Assembly (NCBI GenBank): GCA_958510825.1
Contig: OY294044.1
Coordinates: 67,746,357 to 67,810,356, forward strand
Origin: Brachypterus glaber
Lineage: Eukaryota; Arthropoda; Insecta; Coleoptera; Kateretidae
DNA length: 64,000 bases
Direction of reading: 5' to 3'
The position numbers were made by a program, and so were the translations under genes. Below the pieces are notes generated by a model. The model was not told the origin of the DNA and did no database searches. It saw only the letters and a program-made list of their open reading frames with translations. Position 1 is the first letter of the stretch. Each line of letters opens with the position of its first letter. Below, in pieces: positions 32,078-42,752 of the stretch.

Positions 32078-32299
32078 CTATTTTTGACCATTTAAGAACT
32101 TGCTACTCATTTCCTCATTTTTTAATTTTATAGTTTCTAACTGTAAAGTTGCCTCCTTAATATCAGGTTTCAAACCTTGATACACGTTGAGCTCTTTTCT
32201 AAGACTTTCAGCTTCGTATCTTAAATTTTCTAAGTTGAATATTTCTTTTGAAATATCTGGTAGATTGAACGAAGGATCCTTTAGCCATGGATTACTTTT
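32078..32299 (-). CDS. Coiled-coil gene exon 4 (terminal)
   Basis: Acceptor ATTTATAG, then KSNPWLKDPSFNLPDISKEI, FNLENLRYEAESLRKELNVY and QLETIKLKNEEMSSKFLNGQ, ending in TAG at 32080-32078. It contains a proline-bearing linker followed by the last long coiled coil. Confidence 0.8.
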   Translation of the reverse strand, partial: KSNPWLKDPSFNLPDISKEIFNLENLRYEAESLRKELNVYQGLKPDIKEATLQLETIKLKNEEMSSKFLNGQK

Positions 32300-35200
32300 C
32301 TATAAATTAGAATATGCTTTTTTTAACCTAAATTTTAATGACATAAACCAACAAAAACAAACAATACGTACACAAATATCAAGCATAACCTAATAAAAGG
32401 TATTATATTAGTTACTACACTCTAAATGAATTATGTTATGCAATAATATATTAACCCACATTGTGAGATGACAGTAAGTAGTTGAACTTTTTCTTTAATA
32501 TCTTTTAAAGGTTTGACTAAAATACTTAAAATTAAACATTAGCTTCACTTATATAAGTAATTAATAAATAAAATAAAAATAAAATAAATAAATAACTTGT
32601 TCATGTATCACAATATGTACAAAATTTTAATTTAATTAGTTTAAAGATATTAACTGAAATTAAGAAATTCTTGATCCTTACTCATATTGGAGTTGATTTA
32701 AATAAACCCTAGAAAAAATGTTATATCTCCAAAATATAAAGGACAATGGGCATTTTGGGCCCACCCTCAACTTTGCTCAACAGAAACGAATTATATGTCA
32801 TTGGAATGGTATTTTTATGTAGATTAATTATTTTAATTCAAAAACATACCTTAGGTACCGGGATTCCGAGTTATAGGCCTTTGAAAGTAGTACTTTACGT
32901 AATAACTTCATGCAATAGTTTGCTGCTTAAACAAATTATAGGCTGTGTAGAAATAACAAAATGCTTATTTTTAACCCTTTCCTTCTTTATACACTGCTAC
33001 TAAAATCCCCCCACACAATAAATAATTTTGATTTTTTATTGATTTTCCTTATTTTATTCAATCTAATTACCTATGATTGGTATAAATAAAAAAATAAAAG
33101 AATGGAGTTTAAATGCATAGATAAGATAAATGTTAGTGTCAAGATTTTGACTTTGGCGTTTTTAATGATTAACTGTAAAGGGTTAAGTAATTTTATACAA
33201 AAACCTTTTGAATATAAATACGCAATAATGGATGGAATGCGTAATTATTGTAGAATGTGTCGGCGATGTGTCGGCGAGTATAATTACCATGAAATTTTGA
33301 AATCTAAAGAGAGTGTAAATTCAGCATCAGTGATCTAGGCTTACTCCCACACTAAATCCCCATTCAAACTAATTCCTATTACAAATGAGCAATAGGCACT
33401 AAGCCTGTCTTTCTTTTAAGTACCTATACCAAACAAACTACTAACTAACTTACACTCTCTAACTTAGTAAAACTAGAAAATTTTGTATATAGTTATTAGG
33501 TAGATTACCAACTTCAAAGGCCTATAACTCGGAATCCCGGTACCTAAGGTATGTTTTTGAATTAAAATAATTAATCTACATAAAAATACCTTTCCAATGA
33601 CATATGATTCGTTGCTGTTGAGTAAAGTTGAGGGTGGGCCCAAATCCCTTATAGAAATGCCCATTCTCCTTTATTGTCTATTAAACAAACACTACAGCGA
33701 AAATTGTTTCGACTTTCTTAACATAAAGTCATTTTCAAGCTACAAATAATGAAAATTAGGTTGAAAATCCAAAAGTCCAAACGAAAATGGTACAATTCCT
33801 TGGATTTGGTGCAAATTTCTGGTGCGGTTGGTTTTGCGGTCGAGTATATTTAAGGTCCATAATGACATTTCTAATAAAGTGTACTCAAGTAATTTGTTTA
33901 CATATTTAAAAAGTAAGTTTTTTAAAAGGAATTTTATACAGAGGCATGGAGAGCCCCAAATAAGCCTCTGGCTTGTGCTAGGGGCTCTCCATTAATTTTG
34001 AGAAAAAATGGTCAAAATATTTACAAAATTGACAATAAATACTTCAAATTTTCAAAAAAATCTTCAATTAAAATACATCGAAATGGCTTCATTTTCATAT
34101 TATGCCTTAATCTTCCTCCATCTTTCAGCATTCTTTTATAATTTTTAGATTCTTTTTACTGTAATTTTGAAAAAAAAATAATTTGGAATTTGACAAGTAA
34201 TGACATTTTATTTGGCATCTTGCGCAAAAATAAATTTATACTTTGGAGAGATAACATTATGGTTTATTAAATAAAATGTTCAGCAACCTACTGTCATCTC
34301 ACAATAGCAAAATTCTGTCCAAATATTACGTACTCATATTAACTAACTAGCACAAACAAAACATCAATGGCACAGATAACAAACAGATTTTACATAATAT
34401 CATATGATATTAACAAAAACACAAGCACTTTTTTATTAGTAGAACATTAAAGGTTGATTTACCCAATCATTAACACTAAACTAATTTAATATGGTAACCA
34501 ATGAAATGGAATGTCAAATAATTTTGACATTACATTGGTCAAATTCTAAGTTTACCATTAATTATTGGGTAAACTAACCTTTAATAGTTGTTATTAATTA
34601 TTGCGAGTTAAATTTGGTGCAAATTACTAAATCAATTTGTAAATTTACAAAATAGTACCTATAAATTAGAATATGTTTTAAACAAACACAAAAAAAAAAT
34701 ATCCACAAATAGAAAACAGACTCTAACAAAAACACAATCAGTTTTTTATTAATAAAAAATTAAGAAATAGGCCGAATTAGGACAAAAACTCAAGAAATAC
34801 CGTGAAAACCTAAGATGATCATGCATAGAGGTATGAAATTAGTGTTTCAAGCAATATTTGTCAATTATTGACACATATTCTAGTTAACCCACACATGTTA
34901 ATTAGTATATAAATTAAACCGAATATTATTCGTAAAAGGAGTTTTTAGAGCCTAAAACATTACCGCGCGGATCATTACCGCCTGTGCTTTTTACCGCGAA
35001 CACAGTATAGGAAGATAGATAGATAGATGATAGAGTTTATTAATCTTTCGCCAAAATAAATTGGATAGACAAGTCAAAGTAAAAAATATAAACATATATA
35101 AAATTTACATTCTAAATTAAAAACACATTGAAATTTTGGATTTAAAAATATTAGGAAAAAAATTATAAAATAAAGGTTAAATTAGGCTATTTGGGCACAT

Positions 35201-38200
35201 TTGGTTATATATTAATCTATTTTATAAAATGCATTTTCCGATAAGAACCTTCTTAACTGATTTTTAAAAACTGTAAAAGAATTTACATTTTTTATTGAAG
35301 AAGGTAACAAATTAAAAAAAAATGACATCCTGCATATTTTGGTGAATTTTTGTACATCATCCGGTTAAAGGTATTTAGTCGGAATTTATTTCTTTCCCTT
35401 GTGAAACACTTGTGCGTATCGTCTGTCAAAAAGATCTCTGTTTTTAAAAATGTAAATTAGCAGTTTATAGAGAAGAATACAAGGAAAAGTAAGTATATTT
35501 TTGAATTTAATATACAGGGTGTCTCAACGAAGCCGACTCGGTCGATATTTAGTAAGTATCCACTTTAGAGAAAATCTTTAAGGGAAAAGTTGTATGATTT
35601 TAAAAAAGGCACATTCTAAAAATATTTTAAAATATACAGGATGGTCCTCCTAGGATGGGTAACATCTGACTTATTTTTTTTAAATGGAATGGTATATTTT
35701 TTATTATGTCATCTTAATTGTCATAAAAATACCTTTATTTTAATATCATATTATATGGGTCTATAGTTTATAGTTTTGATAAAAAATGCATTTTTAGTGA
35801 TGAGATAATACCTGCTTCAATGCCTTTACTTTTCGTCAAAAATTAATAAAATTTTGCAAGCTTATCGTAAAAGGGTGTATCTAATTACTTTATGTACAAA
35901 ACAAAATGTTTTATACAGGGCGTTCAAAATTAATATTTAAACTTTTGAATTTTCAAACATAAAAAACTCATTTTTTTTTTAATTTAAATGGAATACTATA
36001 TTATTAAATGTCAAATTTTATTCTACATTTAATGAGAAAATAAAAAATATAGCATGTCATTTAAAAAAATTGAGTTTTTTTATGTTTGAAAGTCCAAAAG
36101 TTTGAATATTAATTTTGAACGATAAAACATTTTATTTTTTGTACATAAAGTAATTAGATACACCCTTTTAAGATTTCTTGCAAAATTTTATTAATTTTTG
36201 ACAAAAAGTAAAGAAATTGAAGCAGGTTTTATCTCATGACTAAAAATGCATTTTTCTCAAAAAAAATAGACTCATATTATACCATATTAAAATAAAGGTA
36301 TTTTTATGACAATTAAAATGACATAATAAAAAATATACCATTCTATTAAAAAATATATTGTGCCGCGAATAGGACGCGCGTACTTTTAACCCTGTAGAGC
36401 CTACATGGATCCCCATCAAACTGTAAGCTGCCGTTCAGTGCATACATACTCAAGAGTTATCTGTTGATTTTTTTAGCAGACACCAACGTGGATACTAGTG
36501 TTACTATTATTTTTGTTAGCAAACGTCTGCGGACATCCCAAACAATAAAAAAATAACATTAAAAGTATTATTTTCCACAATAAAACCAAATAATTAATTG
36601 ATGGTATGTCGACATCCCACGTGTGTTCTTGTGTTCTAAAGTGGCACATGAGTCCTTAAGGGTTAAATAGGGACACTACTTTTAACCGATCCTAGGACAT
36701 AAACGCGCAAAATTTTAACATGCGTTCTTTAGATTGAAATTGATGACTATAGGCCGACGTCGAGGTATTGATTGTAGTAAACCCACCGCTTTTTGTAGAG
36801 TACGTTACCCTGTTAAAAAATCAAGTAGAGACCAGTAAAGACCAGTAGAAAACGAATCGGAATCTACTGGATCCTACTGGTCTCTACTTGTTTTTTTAAC
36901 AGGGTATTGCAGTAACGTATTTGCGGCATCTACTTGACTGGTATGATAGAATCAATACCTCGGCATCGGCCTATATTGATAACTTAAAATAAATTAATAA
37001 CACAAAAAAGGATCCAAAATTATTGGAATCAGAAAAAAGTGAAAACGGTACGGTTCCACCTACGTTATCGCGAAAATGTGCAGAAAAGTTTTTCATTATT
37101 TTGTTATCATTTTTATAATCAGTTTGCATTTATTTTTGGTGTTTGGTGCTTATAAAAAATAAACTTTTATGTACATTTACCAAAATTGCAAAAAACATAT
37201 TTTACACCCTTATGTGTTTTTCCAGTGAAAACCAGTAATGCTTACACAACAACATAAATAATTATTTTTATGTCTACTAATAAATATTTAGTATTTTATT
37301 ATAAATCTAAAAGGCAGTAGGCATATGAGCAGTTATAATTATAATTATAACTGCTCATATGTAATAATTATCCATAATATTATCATCATCCATAATATTT
37401 AAAGAAATCAAATACGTAAACTACAAGAAACATAGAGGATATGAAAAAGTTTCGCACGGTAATTGCTCGCTGTTACCCTCGCGCGGTAATTACTTGCTGT
37501 TACCCTTGCGCGGTAATTTCTGGCTCGGTAAAAAACTATTATTAGGTATCTGAATTCTTACCTCAAATTTTAGTAATTCTGCCTCATATTTCTTTACCTT
37601 TAATCTAAATTCGTTTAAATCTTCGCTATTAATACTTGAAATCCTATTTATCTTTGTTATTGACTCTTCCAACTCCCTGGAAAAAAAACATATAAAAGGC
37701 ATGTATTTGCTAGCTAACTAATGGTAGCAGCCATGCACAGACCACGCGTCCCTTATATGAGCCGCACCTTCCTACAGAGCATGTTAAAACTGCCCTCCTA
37801 GATCGTTGTGTTTTAAGCAGCTATTTAATACAGAAAGATCATCGGCTCATATATGAGACATCGGTCTATTTTAAAAATTGTCTTGGCTCATATATGAGCC
37901 GCTTGGTAGCGAACGTGTTAATGAATGCTAAGTTTACGAGATCCAAGCAGGTAATTTTTAAAGAAAAAAGGTGTACACCACCTACACACAAAAAAAGTCT
38001 AAAATGATTTTTTTTACCAGAAAAATTTTTTTTTTGGTTTGTTTAGTTTTGATGCAAATTTTATTAAATTTCCAGTCTATCATAATCGACCGGAAAAATT
38101 CATCTGGTACGTAATTTTAACAAAATTTGCGATTAGCAGAACCGATAATTTGTTCGGAAATTTATTTTTACAGATTCCATTACTGATAATTTTTAGGCCG

Positions 38201-39786
38201 TTTTTTTTTTCAGTTTATAATTATTAAGCAAGTGTGCAATGATTCTCTCAAAAATTACCCACTTAATTAATTAACGGACATAATGGACATACTCTAAGTT
38301 AAAAACTTACCATTTAACATTCTTAATTTCTCTTTCCATTTTCTTATTTAAGTTAACATACATTTTAATACAAATGTTTAGTAACAATAGATATTTCTTA
38401 TGTTTTTTCAATTTATCATTATGTCCAGAAGATAATGGGCCTGCATAATTAATATCACTAAGCAATTGGCCTATATTTGTAGGTAATAGACCATCATCAT
38501 TTAAAACATTTAACTGAGAAAACAATTTTGCATATCGAGTATCTAAAATTAAAAACATGAAAACTAGTATAGTGATAATTTTTTTGTGCTGACTAAATTA
38601 GTTACTAGGTTTCAAGGGGTAGGGTCTTTACAGCGAAATACCCTTACATAAAATAAAAATAATGTATAACGATTTTCGCTATAAAAGTCATACGCGGTAA
38701 AGACCGTTCGCGGTAATGAACTGCGCGGTAATGGTCTAGGCGGTAAAGGACATGCGCGGTAATGGTCTTCGCGGTAAACGACATGCGCGGTAATGGTTTG
38801 TCGCGGTAATGGAGATCGCGGTAATGGTTTGTCGCGGTAATGGAGATCGCGTTAATGGCGATAGCGGTAATGGTCTTCGCGGTTGTTTTTTCGCTGTAAA
38901 GTCCGGCTCCCGGTTTCAAAATCAAGGCAAAAAAAAAAATAATAATAGCGTAGTTTATCTAAAGTTGCCATTATTACTCATACTACTAAATTTATTTATT
39001 TAGTAAATAACAGCCATTTTTAACCCGGTTTTAGGTAGTTAGTAATGAAATTCACTACTAACACAAAAGGACTGATGGCTTCATGTTCCCTCCACAAAAT
39101 TATACATTTGTGGCATTATCTGAAGCACTTATGGTTGAATTTTTATTTTAAAAAATTGTTTTCTAAATTAGTTACCATGGTAACTGCAGTCCCAGCAAGA
39201 GAATTCCTACACGAGTTTCATTTGGTATGGAGAAAGAAAAAATAGTTAAATGTTAGTACCACATCTCTGGTTAGTACTGTAAGGGCTGAGGAACATTTTA
39301 CTGTAAGGGCTGAGGAAGATTTGACTTTAATGCCTGAGGAATTTATGGCACTAGTAGTAGTAAGGGTGGGGAGGCTGTAAGCCAGGCAACTAGGCCACTA
39401 TGGCCCTTTTTGCTAGCCCCAAGCTGTCCCAACCATAATTTATGGCACTAGGAAGATGACTAATTTTATTAAAATTTATTTTTCATATTTTGTATCAAAT
39501 TTGTTGCCACTGGGGCCCCTATATCCCAGTAGGGATTCTAAATGAAAAACAATGGGAATGTCTGTAGTAGGAAGTAGCGGTATTGGGCCAATAACATACA
39601 ACATTTTTTGTAATTTGAATTATCTTTTTTACTAAATAAAAATGATTTTCTGGTGTTACACTTACTTTCTTCTTGAATAAACTGATACTGCTCACTCAAA
39701 CGTTCTTTTAAACTTTTTAGTTCTGCTACGCTTAAATCATGTACATTTATGTCCTTTATGCTTTGCATGTCAACTTTGGGATCCAT
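32078..39786 (-). CDS. Coiled-coil protein, complete spliced gene of 4 exons (augmin HAUS1-like possible)
   Basis: Exons on the minus strand: 39786-39666, 38542-38311, 37676-37562 and 32299-32078. The GT-AG junctions and phases agree and give 229 aa. The protein is hydrophilic and strongly helical with heptad-like stretches: LSVAELKSLKERLSEQYQFI, LNKKMEREIKNVKWELEESI, FRLKVKKYEAELLKFE, and FNLENLRYEAESLRKELNVY in the last quarter. It has no membrane segment and no signal peptide. The C-terminal pattern ELNVYQGLKPDIKEATLQLE resembles the end of HAUS1-type augmin subunits, which act in spindle microtubule branching; I hold this only as a weak hypothesis. The ATG faces the MYSM1 start 213 bp away, so the two genes probably share a promoter. 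Intron 3 is 5.3 kb of repeats. Confidence 0.82.
32731..33681. mobile_element. ~950-bp foldback element in intron 3 of the coiled-coil gene
   Basis: The left arm (GGACAATGGGCATTTT, then CATACCTTAGGTACCGGGAT and TCCGAGTTATAGGCCTTTGA) is mirrored at about 33510-33681 with very few mismatches. The middle is AT-rich; the ORFs there (about 32746-33003 and 33102-33338) match no known protein. The exact ends and a target duplication were not resolved. Confidence 0.7.
33948..33990. repeat. Short GC-rich hairpin
   Basis: GGAGAGCCCC and GGGGCTCTCC form a 10-bp stem around a 23-bp loop that itself contains a small repeat of GCCTCTGG. It stands out in a very AT-rich intron. Function unknown. Confidence 0.6.
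34451..34580. mobile_element. 130-bp TTAA-flanked hairpin MITE
   Basis: Starts AGGTTGATTTACCCAATCAT and ends with the complement (TTGGGTAAACTAACCT). TTAA lies directly outside both ends (34447-34450, 34581-34584). The middle also pairs (TGACATT with AATGTCA). A TTAA target fits piggyBac/Kolobok-type mobilisation. Confidence 0.75.
35011..35500 (-). mobile_element. 5'-truncated LINE 3' end with (ATCT)n tail
   Basis: Read on the minus strand, frames separated by small indels give ILLYKLLIYIFKNRDLFD, then RLNTFNRMMYKNSPKYAG, FFFNLLPSSIKNVNSF and FKNQLRRFLSENAFYKID followed by a stop. This is the conserved C-terminal end of insect LINE reverse transcriptases. AATAAA and a short (ATCT)n tail (35029-35013) close it. 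It belongs to a different family from the LINE at 5757. Confidence 0.75.
35510..36360. repeat. Foldback complex with TACAGGGTG-type ends
   Basis: Termini TACAGGGTGTCTCAACGAAG (35514) and TACAGGATGGTCCTCCTAGG (35635) lie on the left. From about 35680 to 36355 the DNA folds on itself: GGTATTTTTATGACAATTAA and TTGAAGCAGGTTTTATCTCA on the right pair with 35718-35740 and 35800-35822. An inner element starts TACAGGGCGTTCAAAAT (about 35913). Non-coding. Confidence 0.6.
36748..36975. mobile_element. Two nested hairpin elements
   Basis: The outer arms are TATAGGCCGACGTCGAGGTA and TACCTCGGCATCGGCCTATA, with TATTGATT inside them also pairing. The inner element (about 36808-36905) has arms ACCCTGTTAAAAAATCAAGT and ACTTGTTTTTTTAACAGGGT plus TAGAGACCAGTA and its complement. 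It sits at matching TACGTTA words of the outer arms. Non-coding. Confidence 0.7.
37322..37361. repeat. Perfect 40-bp palindrome
   Basis: The first 20 bases (CATATGAGCAGTTATAATTA) are followed at once by their exact reverse complement with no spacer. Such a sequence can extrude a cruciform or fold as RNA. It lies in intron 3 of the coiled-coil gene about 200 bp from exon 3. It may be a minimal hairpin element. Confidence 0.85.
37452..37531. repeat. Three-copy 27-bp repeat with GCGCGGTAAT core
   Basis: Copies start TCGCACGGTAATTGC, TCGCGCGGTAATTAC and TTGCGCGGTAATTTC. The first two end in TTGCTGTTACCC-like sequence, so each unit is itself partly palindromic. The CGCGGTAAT core is shared with the foldback array at 38660-38900. 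A related inverted fragment (ATTACCGCGCGG) lies at about 34965. Confidence 0.7.
37562..37676 (-). CDS. Coiled-coil gene exon 3
   Basis: Acceptor TTTTTTTTCCAG, then ELEESITKINRISSINSEDL and FRLKVKKYEAELLKFE before GTAAGA. It is almost entirely charged helix. Three copies of a 27-bp repeat lie about 30 bp beyond its donor. Confidence 0.8.
38311..38542 (-). CDS. Coiled-coil gene exon 2
   Basis: Acceptor ATTTTAG on the minus strand, then TRYAKLFSQLNVLNDDGLLP, TNIGQLLSDINYAGP and LNKKMEREIKNVK, ending in the split Trp codon before GTAAGT. This exon is a mix of short helices and a polar loop. A 296-bp foldback element lies 74 bp upstream of it in intron 1. Confidence 0.8.
38616..38911. mobile_element. 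Foldback element with CGCGGTAATG array, 8-bp duplication
   Basis: Flanked by GGTTTCAA on both sides (38608-38615, 38912-38919). The left end GGGGTAGGGTCTTTACAGCG and the right end CGCTGTAAAGTCCGGCTCCC are imperfect inverted repeats. Most of the interior (about 38690-38890) is about 13 tandem 15-16-bp units of the form GNNNTNCGCGGTAATG. Frames through it give repeated HYRD or GNGD peptides with no domain. It lies in intron 1 of the coiled-coil gene. Confidence 0.85.
39666..39786 (-). CDS. Coiled-coil gene exon 1
   Basis: The start ATG is at 39786-39784, encoding MDPKVDMQSIKDINVHDLSV and the first helix. The donor (GTAAGT on the minus strand) lies at 39665-39660 after a split codon. The next upstream in-frame codons contain stops, so this start is the only reasonable one. 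Confidence 0.8.
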
Positions 39787-39999
39787 TTTTTGGGAAAAAA
39801 TAGTTAAATATTAACTGTTAAAAACACAGGAAAACACTAAACTGTGGCAACTTATCGTTACTTTTGAAAGAAATGTGACAAACAAACCACTAGCGACATC
39901 TCAACAAATATTTCTGAACTAATTTTTTCATCTGACATAATTTTCACTTGTTTTAATTCCATTTAAACAATGAAAAATTTTGACACCAAAACAACAAAA
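39787..39999. promoter_or_regulatory. Putative shared bidirectional promoter
   Basis: The start codons of the coiled-coil gene (-) and MYSM1 (+) are 213 bp apart and point away from each other, so their 5' UTRs and promoters must share or abut this stretch. It is AT-rich and has no TATA box at a convincing position. It contains an ACTAGCGACATCT word and TTATCGTTA, without a motif I can assign. The assignment rests on gene geometry only. Confidence 0.6.
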
Positions 40000-40076
40000 A
40001 TGGCGGAGGAGGACGAAGTTGATATTGTTGGAGATTTTAACTTAGATGGATTTTTATCGAAAAATGAGTCTAATTT
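40000..40076 (+). CDS. Mysm1: MYSM1 exon 1
   Basis: Encodes [18 protein letters not shown] and LSKNESN, an acidic N-terminus. The ATG context AAAATGG is good. Donor GTAAGT starts at 40077, leaving a Leu codon split 2+1. Confidence 0.85.
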
Positions 40077-42709
40077 GTAAGTAAAATACGTTTACTTACT
40101 TATATATTTATTAAGGATATGATTGGCAAGTTTTTTTACAGCTTGTAAATTAGAAGATGTTTGTTAAAACGAAAATATTGGGATAAATTAGAGAAATATT
40201 TAAATCGGATTTTAGCCTTAAGTAATAAAAACATTCACTAAACAAAAACTAACTAAACTCAAAATTTATAAGAAAATTATGTTCTGTTAGAAAAATATAT
40301 TTTTAGTCGGCTCACTCAAGCTCAGAAATACTCGAAGAAATGTTCTATGTATAGTTTCACTAAATAGAGTCTTGTAGAAAATTTTTACCCAACATGTTTG
40401 CTGTTTTAGCCACTTTTTGGTTCCTAGCTTAGACTGTTTTGGGGCATGTCTCAAATGTACTTTGCACAGACTGCGTTTCAGGGGTTATATTGTATGAAAA
40501 CATACTTGAACATAATTAGGTTCTTCAACAAGGCATTTTTAGATTCTTTAAGAAGATTTTTAGATTAAGATGATTCTTTAAGATTGCATTTTTTAAGGCA
40601 AAAGCAACAATGGTAGTTTCATTGAAAAGTGTAGCCACACTCTAAACAGCACAGTTTGGGATATATATGCCCTGAAACACAGCAAATGTGTTAAACCACT
40701 CTGTACAAAATTCCTTTTAAAAATCTTGTTAATTTTCGATAAGATTTTGAAGACAGATACAGAAATCCTACTCAAAAATTATTTTTATAACAAAAATCTC
40801 AGTAGTCATACAAAAGTCTAAGAAGTTTGTGTACAAATATTTTGTGAGGGTTTACCCCTCATTCATCATACCTACTAGTCTTTTATTTTATCTATAATCT
40901 CAAGTGTAAGCATATTTAATAAAACATTAAAGGGGCGCCATTTCAGATTTTGTCAGGAGGCAAAGAGATTCAGACAAAAAAATATTAAAACACCACCATT
41001 TATATATTTGTACAATAAAGCATAAGCATAGGCGCCGACTTTTCAAAATCCCACAATTTTTTGAAGTAAAAAAAAATTACATTAAAGTTATAATTTTTTA
41101 TTAAATGAAAAAAAAATATATTTAAAATTGTGAAGCTTTTATAATATTTAAAAGTATAGCCAATATTCCAGAGGAAGCCCTCTGTTTCAAGTCCAGGGGG
41201 GAGGCGGCCCCCTGTTTCAAGTTCAGAGGGGCTATGGCCTCCGGGCTTGCCGGCAGGGGGCGCCTATGGGCAAGATGAGCTTGTATGAGCACTCCAATAT
41301 TTTTATAAAAATACAATAAATAATTTCTTACATTATTTTTCAGTATTTTTGTTATTTCCTATTAAAATTTTTATTTTAATTTTCATCCTTAATTTTTATA
41401 CTCAGGTTGCCCACAGATCAGGGAAAAATCAGGAAAATTTAAAAAAGCTGTAGTCTTACTAAAATTTTAAAAAAATTTAAGGAAAAGGGTACCTTTGATA
41501 TATCTTACAACGCTTCATTAATGTTGTTTAGTTTTAATACACTTATTAAGAGAAGAATGCTAGCTCAAACAGTTTTCTTATACAAATTAGTTAATTTTTT
41601 AATTGACTGTCCATTTTTGCTTGAACGTATAACATTTCTTGTACCTTCAAACACAAGAAATTCATTAACTTTCTTTATTAACCGCTCAAGAACTAATGCA
41701 CATCAAAATTGTCCTATAATGGCATGTTTATCTACTTTTAATGTTTACCTAAATAATATTGATATCCACGCATTGAAACTGCCTTCTTTTAAAAATATTG
41801 TAAAGGAAATACTTCCTAACTCAATTAGAATCAATAATTGATTCTCTCACTCATATATTTATATATTATATTATTATGTATTATATGGTATATATAGTAG
41901 ATTTTTAATTCTTCTAGTTTATATATTATGTTAGATTATATATTTTCCTGTAATTGGGCTTGTCCTGTTGGAAATAAATGAATATTATTATAAAACAAGT
42001 AATCATTCATAAAGTTCAACTAGTTCATTGATTCATTTTACAGAAAAAAAAATAAAAAAAAGTCGAAACTCAAAAACAAAACGGCATGTTTCAATTTTTT
42101 CACATAACAGGGAAAAGTCCTGGAATTAAAAAAAAACTGTTGAAAATCAGGGAAATTGAAAAAAAACTCTGGTCTACATAATAAATATTACCAAAACAAG
42201 TATTCATTCATAAAATTTAACCAGTCCATTGACCCATTTTATAGAAAAATGAAAAAAAAAATAAAAAAATCTAGCTCAAAAACAAAACAGCATGTTTCAA
42301 TTTTTTCACATAACAGGGAAAAGTCCTGGAATTAAAAAAAAACTGTTGAAAATCAGGGAAATTGAAAAAAACTCTGGTCTACATAATAAATATTACCAAA
42401 ACAAGTATTCATTCATAAAATTTAACCAGTCCATTGACCCATTTTATAGAAAAATGAAAAAAAAAAAATAAAAAATTCTAGCTCAAAAACAAAACAGCAT
42501 GTTTCAATTTTTTCACATAACAGGGAAAAGTCCTGGAATTAAAAAAAAACTGTTGATAATCAGGGAAATTGAAAAAAACTCTGGTCTACATAATAAATAT
42601 TACCAAAACAAGTATTCATTCATAAAATTTAACCAGTCCATTGACCCATTTTATAGAAAAATGAAAAAAAAAAATAAAAAATTCTAGCTCAAAAACAAAA
42701 CAGCATGTT

Positions 42710-42752
<43 letters not shown>

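Noticed and set aside
32746..33664. ORFs of 63-85 codons repeated on both strands
   Set aside because: The 32746 and 33664 ORFs are mirror images because they lie in the two arms of one foldback element.
38690..38890. CRISPR-like pattern of conserved core plus variable spacers
   Set aside because: Units are 15-16 bp with 5-6-bp spacers in a eukaryotic intron between transposon ends. Far too short for CRISPR and no cas genes.
38644..39003. Repetitive HYRD/GNGD peptide ORFs
   Set aside because: They are translations of the CGCGGTAATG array inside a foldback element, open on both strands.
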